Part shown: positions 17,604 through 26,105 of the stretch, in pieces
Numbering within the stretch: position 1 is the stretch's first letter
Layout: every line of letters begins with the position of its first letter
DNA from: Tenacibaculum sp. SZ-18
GTDB lineage: Bacteria > Bacteroidota > Bacteroidia > Flavobacteriales > Flavobacteriaceae
Length of the DNA stretch: 64,000 nucleotides
Reading direction: 5' to 3'
Assembly (NCBI RefSeq): GCF_002813915.1
Contig: NZ_CP019335.1
Coordinates: 2,153,777 to 2,217,776, forward strand
Program-made: the position numbers and the translations under genes
The notes under the pieces: model-generated
The model's database searches: none
The model's input: only the letters and a program-made list of their open reading frames with translations
What the model was told of the DNA's origin: nothing

Positions 17604-18239
17604 ATGAAATTTTCTCATTTTAAAGATCAAATTAGTCTTTTAAAAACAAAACCTTTGGGAGGACTGGCATCTCAATTCAAGTTGGTGCCAGATTTGAGAA
17701 TTAAAATCTCTGAAGAAAAAATTAAAAACAGTAATCCAAGAAAAGCCGCTATAATGGCTTTGTTTTATCCAAATGAACAAAATAAAACAACTTTTTTATT
17801 AACACAAAGAGCTAGTTACAACGGAACACATTCTGCTCAAATAAGTTTTCCTGGTGGAAAATACGATCAGGGAGACCATAATATTAGACAAACGGCTCTC
17901 AGAGAGTTAGAAGAAGAAGTTGGTGTTTATAGAAATTCAGTAAAAGTTATTAGACAATTATCGGATACTTATATTCCACCTAGCAATTTTATGGTTACTC
18001 CCTTTCTTGGTTTTTTAAATGAAAAACCTTCTTTAACTCCAAATAAAGAGGTAGCAAAACTAATTGAAATTGAAGCAGCTGCACTTTTAAATGATGAAAA
18101 CATCTCTTCTATCATTATGGAGACATCATACATGAAAGGGATTGAGGTTCCGTGTTTTAAATTTCACGATCATATTGTTTGGGGAGCCACTGCAATGATG
18201 TTATCTGAAATAAAAGATTTAATGAAGGAAATTGAATAA
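17604..18239 (+). CDS. NUDIX hydrolase, coenzyme A pyrophosphatase type
   Basis: Protein of 211 aa. The Nudix box region reads SFPGGKYDQGDHNIRQTALR then ELEEEVGV, which has the spacing of the NUDT7/NUDT8/NudL coenzyme A diphosphatases (extra FPGGKxDxxD just before the box). The upstream LLTQRASYNGTHSAQISFPG supplies the UPF0035-type signature. The enzyme would split CoA or CoA esters to 4'-phosphopantetheine and 3',5'-ADP in the cytosol. It is followed 38 bp later by an acyltransferase gene in the same direction, so the two may form a lipid-related transcription unit. Confidence 0.9.
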   Translation: MKFSHFKDQISLLKTKPLGGLASQFKLVPDLRIKISEEKIKNSNPRKAAIMALFYPNEQNKTTFLLTQRASYNGTHSAQISFPGGKYDQGDHNIRQTALRELEEEVGVYRNSVKVIRQLSDTYIPPSNFMVTPFLGFLNEKPSLTPNKEVAKLIEIEAAALLNDENISSIIMETSYMKGIEVPCFKFHDHIVWGATAMMLSEIKDLMKEIE

Positions 18240-18277
18240 AAATGTTTTTATAAATTTGTTTAACTAAATTAGTGTTT

Positions 18278-19090
18278 ATGCCCCTACTTAAAAGGAATCC
18301 TTTTGGTCATATTTTATTTATCAAACGTTTCTTAATTCAAATTTTGGGAGTTATTTCTCATGGTAGATATAGAAGCTTTAACGAACTTCAAATTGAGGGT
18401 TCTGAAATACTTAGACAATTACCAGACAAGAATATTTTATTCATTTCTAATCACCAAACTTACTTTGCAGATGTGGCTGCCATGTTTCATGTTTTCAATG
18501 CAGCATTAAAAGGTAGAGATGATAATATTAAAAACGTGGGTTATTTATGGAAACCAAAATTAAATCTATATTATGTTGCTGCTGGGGAAACGATGAAATC
18601 AGGTTTACTCCCTAGAATTTTTGCTTATGTAGGTTCAGTTTCAGTAGAGAGAACATGGCGAAGTGCAGGTAAAGATGTAAACCGACAGGTTAAAATGTCT
18701 GACATTTCAAATATTGGAACAGCATTAAAGGATGGCTGGGTTATAACATTTCCTCAAGGAACTACTACACCTTTTAAACCTATTCGAAGAGGAACCGCTC
18801 ATATTATTAAAACTTTCAAACCAACAGTTGTGCCTATTGTAATCGATGGATTTAGAAGATCTTTTGATAAAAAAGGACTTATGATTAAGAAACGTAATGT
18901 TTTACAATCAATGGTTATAAAAGAACCCCTTAAAATTGATTATGAAAATGAAGATGTTAGTGATATCGTTGAAAAAATTGAGTACGCTATAGAGCAACAT
19001 CCTTCATTCTTGAAAGTATTAACTCCAAAACAATTAAAGGAACAAGAAGAATATATTGAAAGTAGACGTTTTTGGGGTGCTGATAATTAG
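18278..19090 (+). CDS. 1-acylglycerol-3-phosphate O-acyltransferase-like (PlsC family)
   Basis: Membrane-associated lysophospholipid acyltransferase of 271 aa. The catalytic block I is SNHQTYFADV. The His and Asp are separated by five residues, not the usual four (HX4D). Block III is TFPQGTTTPF (usual FPEGTR), and block IV is KPTVVPIVIDG. The family transfers acyl groups to lysophosphatidate or related lipids at the inner membrane. ATG 18278 is preferred; a GTG at 18272 is also in frame. The next gene (M42 peptidase) follows after 59 bp. Confidence 0.85.
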   Translation: MPLLKRNPFGHILFIKRFLIQILGVISHGRYRSFNELQIEGSEILRQLPDKNILFISNHQTYFADVAAMFHVFNAALKGRDDNIKNVGYLWKPKLNLYYVAAGETMKSGLLPRIFAYVGSVSVERTWRSAGKDVNRQVKMSDISNIGTALKDGWVITFPQGTTTPFKPIRRGTAHIIKTFKPTVVPIVIDGFRRSFDKKGLMIKKRNVLQSMVIKEPLKIDYENEDVSDIVEKIEYAIEQHPSFLKVLTPKQLKEQEEYIESRRFWGADN

Positions 19091-19149
19091 AAAAAGGAAG
19101 AAGAAAAGAATAAAAATAACCAAAGAAAGAAAAATATTAAAATCAAATT

Positions 19150-20241
19150 ATGTCAGAAAATAAGACCATATTAACTAAGGACTCTATTGATTTTTTAGAG
19201 AAGTATTTAAACAACGCAGCTCCTACTGGATATGAATGGGAAGGACAAAAGATTTGGATGGATTATCTAAAACCTTATGTTGATGAATTCATTACAGACA
19301 CTTATGGAAGTGCAGTTGGTGTTATCAATCCTGATGCAAAATATAAGGTTGTTATTGAGGGACATGCAGATGAAATTTCTTGGTATGTAAATTATATTTC
19401 CGACAAAGGATTAATTTATGTCGTAAGAAATGGAGGTAGTGATCATCAAATCGCTCCTAGTAAAGTTGTGAATATTCATACAAAAAATGGAATTATAAAA
19501 GGAGTTTTTGGTTGGCCTGCAATTCATACTAGAGATAAAGGAAACGAAACTCCACCAAAACAAGACAATATTTTTATTGATGTTGGTTGCGCAAATAAAG
19601 AAGAAGTTGAATCACTTGGAGTTCATGTTGGATGTGTAATTACATATCCAGATGAATTTCACATTTTAAATAAAAATAAATTTGTTTGTCGTGCTTTAGA
19701 TAATAGAATGGGAGGATTCATGATTGCTGAAGTTGCTCGTTTACTTTATGAAAACAAAAAGAAACTTCCGTTCGGATTATATATTACAAATTCAGTTCAG
19801 GAAGAAATAGGATTGCGAGGAGCTGAAATGATTACAGAAACAATTCAACCAAATGTTGCTATTGTTACAGACGTAACTCATGATACTACCACGCCAATGA
19901 TTGACATGAAAAAACAAGGTCATCAAGAAATTGGTAAAGGTCCAGTTATTGCTTATGCACCAGCAGTACAACAAAAATTAAGAGATTTAATTATTGAAGG
20001 AGCTGAAGAAAATAACATCCCTTTTCAAAGATCAGCTTTATCAAGAGCTACAGGAACCGATACAGACGCTTTTGCTTACAGTAATGGAGGTGTTGCTTCT
20101 GCATTAATTTCATTGCCTTTACGTTACATGCATACAACTGTTGAAATGGTGCATAAAGAAGATGTAGAAAACGTTATTAAAATGATTTATCATGCACTAC
20201 TAAAAATTGAAGACGGAGAAGATTTCTCTTACTTTAAATAA
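19150..20241 (+). CDS. M42-family metallopeptidase (glutamyl aminopeptidase/endoglucanase type)
   Basis: Cytosolic two-metal aminopeptidase of 363 aa. Visible ligand segments are VIEGHADEISWYV (metal-binding His and Asp), FVCRALDNRMGGF (bridging Asp), NSVQEEIGLRGAE (Glu pair, catalytic base and ligand), VTDVTHDT, and the C-terminal LPLRYMHTTVEM (His ligand). These enzymes form tetrahedral dodecamers and trim peptides in the cytosol. The length is typical of the family. A palindromic repeat that can act as terminator follows the stop. Confidence 0.93.
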   Translation: MSENKTILTKDSIDFLEKYLNNAAPTGYEWEGQKIWMDYLKPYVDEFITDTYGSAVGVINPDAKYKVVIEGHADEISWYVNYISDKGLIYVVRNGGSDHQIAPSKVVNIHTKNGIIKGVFGWPAIHTRDKGNETPPKQDNIFIDVGCANKEEVESLGVHVGCVITYPDEFHILNKNKFVCRALDNRMGGFMIAEVARLLYENKKKLPFGLYITNSVQEEIGLRGAEMITETIQPNVAIVTDVTHDTTTPMIDMKKQGHQEIGKGPVIAYAPAVQQKLRDLIIEGAEENNIPFQRSALSRATGTDTDAFAYSNGGVASALISLPLRYMHTTVEMVHKEDVENVIKMIYHALLKIEDGEDFSYFK

Positions 20242-20264
20242 TATTAACAGAGATTATAGAATTG

Positions 20265-20322
20265 TGTCATTTTGAATCGCTTGAAAAATCCAGTAAAGAT
20301 TTAACAAGTATTCAAAGTGACA
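20265..20322. repeat. Inverted-repeat element of the flavobacterial dispersed type
   Basis: The 13-base arms TGTCATTTTGAAT (20265-20277) and ATTCAAAGTGACA (20310-20322) pair with one G-T position and enclose a 32-base centre that includes GAAAAATCCAGTAAAGATTT. A T-run follows. The TGTCATT...GAAAAATC layout resembles the short palindromic elements scattered between genes in Flavobacteriia. Here it probably doubles as the terminator of the M42 gene. Confidence 0.6.
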
Positions 20323-20352
20323 TTTTTTATTCTTACAAGAAATGCATTTAAA

Positions 20353-21513
20353 ATGAGTTTAACAAATCAAAAAGATCTATTTAACCTACCTGATGATATT
20401 ACCTATTTAGATATCGCGAGTCAATCTCCTTCATTTAAAAGTATAGAAGAAGCTGGAATTAAAGCTGTAAAAGAGAAAAGCCATCCTTACCTAATTACGG
20501 CCGATCGTTATTTTGATCCGATTGTTAAACTCAAAAAACTGTTTGCAAAACTTATAAAAGCAAAAGATTATAATAGAATCGCCTGTACTCCTTCTGTTTC
20601 TTATGGATTAGCCACAGTTGCTAACAATATTCAACTAAAAGAAGGTGACGAAATTCTTCTTATCGAAGAACAATTCCCGAGCAACTATTATGTATGGGAA
20701 CGTTTAGCAGATAAATTTAATGCCGTAATTAAAATTGCCGAACAACCGACAACTAATTCAGATAAAGGAAAACAATGGAATGAAAACATTTTGAATTCAA
20801 TTTCTACTAAAACAGCCGTTGTTGCAATGGGAAATATACACTGGGCTAACGGAACTCTATTTAATTTAAAAGCAATTCGAGAAAAATGTTTCAAGCAAAA
20901 TTCTTTATTTATAATTGATGGAAGTCAATCAGTTGGAGCTTTACCATTTTCTATTGAAGAGCTGCAACCTGATGCATTAGTGTGTGCAGGTTACAAATGG
21001 TTATTCGGCCCTTACGGATGCGCGTACACTTATTTTGGCTCTTATTTTGACAATGGAATTCCTATTGAAGAAAATTGGTCCAATCGATTAGACAGTGAAA
21101 ATTTAAGTGGTTTAACCAATTATCAACCGAAATATAAACCTTTAGCAAATAGATATTCTGTTGGTGAACACGGAAGTTTTATTTATACCGAAATGCAAAT
21201 CGCTGCGTTAACTCAATTACTCCATTGGAATCCGAATGATATCCAAAACTATTGTTATGAAATTACCTCTGAGTTTGTTCAAACATTAAAAGAAGTTGGA
21301 TGTTTTATAGAAACCGATGATTTCCGAGCTAAACATTTATTTGGAATTCAACTACCTGAAACCATTCATATGGAAAGTTTGAAAAATCGATTACAACAAG
21401 AGAAGATTTTTGTTTCTTATCGTGGGAATTATGTTCGTATTTCCTGTCATTTATACAATACAAAAGAAGAATTTAATCGACTTACTGAATACTTTTTATC
21501 TGAGATACAATAA
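20353..21513 (+). CDS. PLP-dependent class V aminotransferase family protein
   Basis: Fold-type I PLP enzyme of 386 aa (class V; kynureninase, cysteine desulfurase and isopenicillin epimerase relatives). The segment IIDGSQSVGALPF provides the PLP-binding Asp and ring contacts, and VCAGYKWLFGPYG holds the Schiff-base Lys. SVGEHGSFIYTEMQI follows the catalytic core. ATG 20353 (MSLTNQ) is preferred to the GTG at 20317, which lies inside the palindromic repeat. The reaction cannot be predicted. The next gene starts 2 bp after the stop, so the two are co-translated. Confidence 0.87.
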   Translation: MSLTNQKDLFNLPDDITYLDIASQSPSFKSIEEAGIKAVKEKSHPYLITADRYFDPIVKLKKLFAKLIKAKDYNRIACTPSVSYGLATVANNIQLKEGDEILLIEEQFPSNYYVWERLADKFNAVIKIAEQPTTNSDKGKQWNENILNSISTKTAVVAMGNIHWANGTLFNLKAIREKCFKQNSLFIIDGSQSVGALPFSIEELQPDALVCAGYKWLFGPYGCAYTYFGSYFDNGIPIEENWSNRLDSENLSGLTNYQPKYKPLANRYSVGEHGSFIYTEMQIAALTQLLHWNPNDIQNYCYEITSEFVQTLKEVGCFIETDDFRAKHLFGIQLPETIHMESLKNRLQQEKIFVSYRGNYVRISCHLYNTKEEFNRLTEYFLSEIQ

Positions 21514-21515
21514 CT

Positions 21516-22061
21516 ATGGATGAACTTATTGACATTGTAGATGAACAAGGAAACTATACTGGTAAAACATGTTTAAAATCAGAAGCACATAAATTCGGTT
21601 ACTTCCACCCTACTGTTCATATTTGGATTTATACTTCTACAGGAGAAATATTATTACAAAAACGAGCATTAACCAAAAAAGTGTTTCCTGGTTTATGGGA
21701 TATTTCTGTGGCCGGTCATATTGCCGCTGGTGAAAAAATTGAAGTCGCTGCTTTAAGAGAGGTTGAAGAAGAAATAGGTTTCATCATAAAACCGGAAAAT
21801 CTTCAAAAAATTGGCACACGCAAACATCAAGTAAATCATGCAAACGGAATAATTGATAATGAGTTTCATCATGTATTTATATCTGAACTTACAGTCTCGA
21901 TAGATAAATTAATTATTCAAACAAGTGAAGTCGCTGAACTAAAATTGTTTGAGCTAGAAATTCTTAAAAACACTGCTAAATATGAGAATGTTTTACTTCC
22001 AGAATACAGTGAATATTACGAATCTGTTTTTAATGCAATTAATTCACAACTAAACAGATAG
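21516..22061 (+). CDS. NUDIX hydrolase, isopentenyl-diphosphate isomerase-like (YfcD type)
   Basis: Protein of 181 aa. It starts DELIDIVDEQGNYTGKTCLK, the usual N-terminus of the YfcD/IDI-like Nudix group. The Nudix box is GHIAAGEKIEVAAL followed by REVEEEIGF (G-x5-E-x7-REUxEExGU). It contains FHPTVHIWIYTSTGEILLQKR, the substrate-side beta sheet. It is probably a nucleotide or diphosphate hydrolase, since the Cys and Glu pattern of true isopentenyl isomerase is not obvious. It sits 2 bp after the class V aminotransferase gene and 44 bp before a lipoprotein gene. Confidence 0.88.
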   Translation: MDELIDIVDEQGNYTGKTCLKSEAHKFGYFHPTVHIWIYTSTGEILLQKRALTKKVFPGLWDISVAGHIAAGEKIEVAALREVEEEIGFIIKPENLQKIGTRKHQVNHANGIIDNEFHHVFISELTVSIDKLIIQTSEVAELKLFELEILKNTAKYENVLLPEYSEYYESVFNAINSQLNR

Positions 22062-22105
22062 ATTCCTTACATTTGCGGCGAAATCAAAAAAATAAATCGC
22101 CACTT

Positions 22106-22867
22106 ATGAAAATAAGTAAAACATTACTATTATTAACAATCACCACTATTTTTTACAATTGTACTGGTAATAATCATAATTTTCCGATAGAAAAGCAATA
22201 TTGGGACATTAATGATTACGATCAAGCAATACTTGATTTACGTTTTGGATACCTAGATAATGAACCAAAACCTACTTTAGACAATCCTGAAAAGAGAATT
22301 ATTGTTGAAAAATTAATCGACAAACAGAATTACAAAGTAATTTTAGATGATTCTTCAATTAGCTTAAGAGAACGAAATAAATTCGCACATGACTTTTTTG
22401 ATCAATGGAAAGACATGACTGGAATTTATGAAGAGAAAGATGAATCAGGAAAATATATTTACGGAAGAGAACTACTAGCCGTTTGGCATTTTGGTTTAGA
22501 TTTTCACATGGAATACTTCACTATTGGAAGCAATGCAATTCATACCTTTTCGGCTAATTCAAGCGAAGACGAGGTTCTTAAACGAATCAATAAAAATATG
22601 GAGGAATTATTCAAGAATTTCTCCCGTTATATGGATTTAATTAAAGACGAAGATGCTTTTTATGAGAACGAAAAAGAGTTCTTTATACAAGGAATTGACA
22701 CGTACTTCACGAAACTAATTATGCAACACCCTGAAGCAGATTATAAACGTATTGAGAAAAAAGCAAAAGCTGTTTTAAAGAAAGTGAAATCAAAAGAAAT
22801 TCGAGCTTCTTTAGAATCATTAGTTGAGTCCATCAATTATATCAAGTTAAAGAAAACGAATGCATAA
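22106..22867 (+). CDS. Lipoprotein of unknown function, paralogue A
   Basis: Exported lipoprotein of 253 aa. The N-terminus MKISKTLLLLTITTIFYNC is a lipoprotein signal with Cys at the lipobox. The mature part begins with NFPIEKQYWDINDYDQAILD and continues with a conserved RFGYLDNEPKPT and LLAVWHFGLDF, all shared with the gene at 23571-24326; over the first 130 residues about half of the positions agree. The C-terminal half is helical and charged. No known family is recognised. ATG 22106 is chosen because it places the hydrophobic core correctly. It precedes a DUF922-like gene. Confidence 0.75.
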   Translation: MKISKTLLLLTITTIFYNCTGNNHNFPIEKQYWDINDYDQAILDLRFGYLDNEPKPTLDNPEKRIIVEKLIDKQNYKVILDDSSISLRERNKFAHDFFDQWKDMTGIYEEKDESGKYIYGRELLAVWHFGLDFHMEYFTIGSNAIHTFSANSSEDEVLKRINKNMEELFKNFSRYMDLIKDEDAFYENEKEFFIQGIDTYFTKLIMQHPEADYKRIEKKAKAVLKKVKSKEIRASLESLVESINYIKLKKTNA

Positions 22868-22882
22868 TTAAACTTCGATAAT

Positions 22883-23584
22883 TTGAATGAAAATTTAGTT
22901 GCAACCTTAGTCTTATTAATTTACTTCTCTCCTGTTTTTTACCAACTCATCATAGTAATACGAGAAAGTAAAAAAGGGAATAAACTACCTTTAAAAAAAT
23001 TATACAGGTTTTTAAAAATTAGTGTTTATATACTAATACCTTCAGTGGTTTTCTTTTTTATAATTAGTCATACTAATTATTTTAATTATCAAAAACCAAT
23101 GAAATTTAGTGAATACGATAAAATTACTTTTGACAATTTTAGGGGATTAAATTTCTTTAAAAAGTCTTTATACGGAAATACAAGGTTTGCATATATAGTT
23201 ACTAGTATTGATACAGATATAGACAAAGATTCAGTTTCTATAGATGCACTTTTTCATCCTTCGAGATCATTCGTTTATAATAAAAAGACTTATAGTAAGG
23301 ACCTTTTAAGTCATGAAAAATATCACTTCAAGATTACCGAGCTTTTTGTAAGAAAAGCTAAAGAAAGGATTTCTAAATTGAAGACTAAAAATAAAAGTAA
23401 TATAGACTATATTCTCAATTCTATTGAAAAAGAAGAAAGTAAATATCAACAAGAATATGACTATAACACCTTTCACAGTTATGTACATAGCGAACAAAAA
23501 CGATATGAAAGAGAAATAGATAGTTTATTAACTTTGCTGAATCATTTTAAAAAATCAAAAATTACATTACATGAAAAAAAATAA
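22883..23584 (+). CDS. Membrane-anchored DUF922-like putative zinc peptidase
   Basis: Protein of 233 aa. Two N-terminal hydrophobic helices (about residues 5-24 and 47-65) precede a soluble domain. This shows KITFDNFRG (the family pattern is LTWDDFKG), then LLSHEKYHFKITELFVRKAK, which contains HExxH followed by Glu (HExxHxxxxE), and finally YDYNTFHSYVHSEQKRYERE. These match the layout of DUF922 putative zinc proteases. The start is TTG at 22883, since no ATG is in frame near the first helix. The 3' end overlaps the next lipoprotein gene by 14 bp. Protease activity is inferred from the motif only. Confidence 0.7.
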   Translation: MNENLVATLVLLIYFSPVFYQLIIVIRESKKGNKLPLKKLYRFLKISVYILIPSVVFFFIISHTNYFNYQKPMKFSEYDKITFDNFRGLNFFKKSLYGNTRFAYIVTSIDTDIDKDSVSIDALFHPSRSFVYNKKTYSKDLLSHEKYHFKITELFVRKAKERISKLKTKNKSNIDYILNSIEKEESKYQQEYDYNTFHSYVHSEQKRYEREIDSLLTLLNHFKKSKITLHEKK

Positions 23585-24326
23585 AGTAATACTAATACTT
23601 TTAATTGCTATTGGATTTGCAAATTGTGCAGAAGAAAAACACAAATTTCCAATTGAAAAAAGATTCTGGGATTTAAATGATTATGACAAAGCAATTCTTG
23701 ATTTAAGATTTGGATATTTAAACGATGAAAAGAAACCAACATTTGATGATCCTGAACAACGAATAATTGTTGAAAAACTAACTGATGAGGAAAACTTCAA
23801 AGTAGTTCTAGACGATACTGAATTAGGTCTAAAACATAAAAACAAAGTTGCTACTGATTTCTTTTCTCACTGGAAAGATATGTCGTCAATCTATCAAGAG
23901 AGAGATAGAAAGGACATGTATGTTTATGGAAAGGAAATGCTAGCTGTTTGGCAGTTTGGATTAGGATTACAGTTAAGGTATTTCAAACTAGGGAATGACG
24001 AAATTATAGAAGGTTCGGATGATCCTAATTCTAAAGAGATAAGAAATCTTGTAAACTCTAATGTTAATACACTTTCTACAAATTACTCATATTACTTGAG
24101 TTTAGTAAATGAAGAAAAATCTTTGACAAAAAAGGAACAAGATATTTATGCTAACGGAATTTCAAAATATTTCACAGATTTAGTAGAACTTTATCCTAAT
24201 GCTAAATATGATTCTCTTAAGGAAAAAGCTAGTTTAATGCTAAATAAGACAGAATCAAATTCTATTAAAAGTGCTTTAACTAAACTAATAGCTCTGATAG
24301 AATCTAAGAAAGTAAAAAAGGAGTAA
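23571..24326 (+). CDS. Lipoprotein of unknown function, paralogue B
   Basis: Lipoprotein of 251 aa with signal MKKNKVILILLIAIGFANC. The mature part runs KFPIEKRFWDLNDYDKAILD, RFGYLNDEKKPTFDDPEQR and EMLAVWQFGLGL, parallel to paralogue A upstream, so the two come from a duplication around the DUF922-like gene. The start overlaps the previous stop by 14 bp. The C-terminal region is helical (ALTKLIALIESK). A terminator follows at 24358. The function is unknown; conservation of the N-terminal half suggests that it is the functional core. Confidence 0.75.
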   Translation: MKKNKVILILLIAIGFANCAEEKHKFPIEKRFWDLNDYDKAILDLRFGYLNDEKKPTFDDPEQRIIVEKLTDEENFKVVLDDTELGLKHKNKVATDFFSHWKDMSSIYQERDRKDMYVYGKEMLAVWQFGLGLQLRYFKLGNDEIIEGSDDPNSKEIRNLVNSNVNTLSTNYSYYLSLVNEEKSLTKKEQDIYANGISKYFTDLVELYPNAKYDSLKEKASLMLNKTESNSIKSALTKLIALIESKKVKKE

Positions 24327-24357
24327 TTCAATTACTCTCTTTTCTATAAAAAATCAA

Positions 24358-24388
24358 AACTCATCTTTAAAAGGTGAGTTTTTTTTTA
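24358..24388 (+). terminator. Terminator after the lipoprotein B gene
   Basis: Arms AACTCATCTTT and AAAGGTGAGTT (one G-T pair), loop of one base, then TTTTTTTT. Confidence 0.85.
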
Positions 24389-24463
24389 GAAAAAAAATTA
24401 TTGATTGTACAGCTTAATTTTTAAATTTAAGAAATAACAATCAACCAACTAAAACTTTTAAAT

Positions 24464-26080
24464 ATGCTTTCAAAACAAGAAAAATCTGAATTAAGAGGAA
24501 AATTATTTCGTCACTTAGATGGAATCGTAACCTGTCCTGCAGCTCATGAACTACATGAAAAAGGAATTACAGAACACTTGTTAAAAGCAAAAAAAACTGA
24601 TATTACCGAGCTTTCAAAAACCTTTAAAGCAAATGAAGGATATTTAAATGTTGCATTAAGAACTTTTGCTTCGCAAGGTTGGTTAGAATATAAAGTAGAT
24701 AATGACACAAATACGGTAACAATTTCTACAAATGAATTATCTGAAATCTCGTTCTCTCATTTCCACATGTACCGAGAAGCAACAGAACTACTGAAATACT
24801 CTGAGAAATATAGTTCTCGAAAATTTGAAATTGAACCTTTCAGAAAATTAGAAAGTTTATTCCAGAATTATAAAAACAATTTTGGAATTACTATTGCAAA
24901 AGATGAGCAAACATCAAAAATTCAACATCAAATTTTAGCTCATATTGAAGGAATTATAGTTGGTCCGACTTTAGTTTTATTAGGTATGAAAGGAATGTTT
25001 CATAAGTACTTTATGCAAACAAAATTCAAAGCAGAAGAATTTCATAAAGATCCTGAAAACTTTGGTCGATTGCTTGATATATTGACTTATTTAGGATGGT
25101 TTTCAAAAACAGGAGAATCTTATGAGTTTACGGATAAAGGCTTATTCTTTGCGAGAAGAGCCAGTGCTTATGGTGTTACAGTTTCGTACATTCCAACCTT
25201 AAGAAAATTAGATAAATTCATTTTTGGTGATCCTACAATTTTTAGATCGGAAGGAATTGGGAATGAAGAAATTCACGTAGATAGAGAAATGAATGTTTGG
25301 GGAAGTGGTGGTGCACACGCATCGTACTTTAAAGTAATTGATGAAATCATTATAAAACTATTCAACAAACCAATCCAAGAACAGCCTAAAGGGATTTTAG
25401 ATGTTGGTTGTGGAAACGGAGCATTTTTAAAACATTTATTCAATGTAATTGAAAATCAAACCGAACGCGGAAAAGTTTTAGAAGATTATCCTCTACTATT
25501 AATTGGTATCGATTATAACGAGGCTGCTTTAAAAATAACTCGTCAGAACTTAGTTCAAGCAGATATTTGGGCAAAAGTAATTTGGGGAGATATCGGTAAT
25601 CCAGCTGCCATGTCGAAAGATTTGAATGAAAAATACGGAATCGATTTATCGGATTTGCTGAATGTAAGAACATTCTTAGATCATAATCGAATTTGGGAAG
25701 AACCGAAATTGAATGGAAAAATTGCTTCCACAGATTGTTCCGGAGCTTATGCGTATCGTGGTGTTCGTATTAATAACAACTTAGTTATTGAATCCTTGAA
25801 AGAGCACTTCAATAAATGGAAACCGTTTGTAAATAAATTCGGTTTATTATTAATTGAATTACATACCTCGAAACCTGAACTAGTAAAAGAAAATATTGGT
25901 AAAACTGCCGCAACAGCTTACGATGCTACACATGGCTATTCAGATCAATATATTGTTGAAATTGAAGAATATATGAAAGCTATGAAAGAAATTGGTTTGA
26001 CTTCAGATGATGCAACATTTAGAAAATTTCCAAATTCAGATTTGGCGACGGTTTCTATTAATTTGTTTGAGTCGAAATAA
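24464..26080 (+). CDS. Class I SAM-dependent methyltransferase with duplicated N-terminal domain
   Basis: Protein of 538 aa. The N-terminal 290 residues contain two related winged-helix-like units, one beginning KLFRHLDGIVTCPAAHELHE and the other HQILAHIEGIIVGPTLVLL. Both resemble the dimerisation domain of O-methyltransferases. The catalytic Rossmann domain follows with SAM motif I LDVGCGNGAFLKHL (near residue 311) and the acidic post-motif I LLIGIDYNEAALK. The Cys-rich ADDCS-like STDCSGAYAYRG lies further on. The substrate is unknown. The long gap of 137 bp upstream and its own promoter region make it a stand-alone unit. Confidence 0.78.
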   Translation: MLSKQEKSELRGKLFRHLDGIVTCPAAHELHEKGITEHLLKAKKTDITELSKTFKANEGYLNVALRTFASQGWLEYKVDNDTNTVTISTNELSEISFSHFHMYREATELLKYSEKYSSRKFEIEPFRKLESLFQNYKNNFGITIAKDEQTSKIQHQILAHIEGIIVGPTLVLLGMKGMFHKYFMQTKFKAEEFHKDPENFGRLLDILTYLGWFSKTGESYEFTDKGLFFARRASAYGVTVSYIPTLRKLDKFIFGDPTIFRSEGIGNEEIHVDREMNVWGSGGAHASYFKVIDEIIIKLFNKPIQEQPKGILDVGCGNGAFLKHLFNVIENQTERGKVLEDYPLLLIGIDYNEAALKITRQNLVQADIWAKVIWGDIGNPAAMSKDLNEKYGIDLSDLLNVRTFLDHNRIWEEPKLNGKIASTDCSGAYAYRGVRINNNLVIESLKEHFNKWKPFVNKFGLLLIELHTSKPELVKENIGKTAATAYDATHGYSDQYIVEIEEYMKAMKEIGLTSDDATFRKFPNSDLATVSINLFESK

Positions 26081-26105
26081 ATTGAATTAAACCTTTCTCT
26101 TTTGG

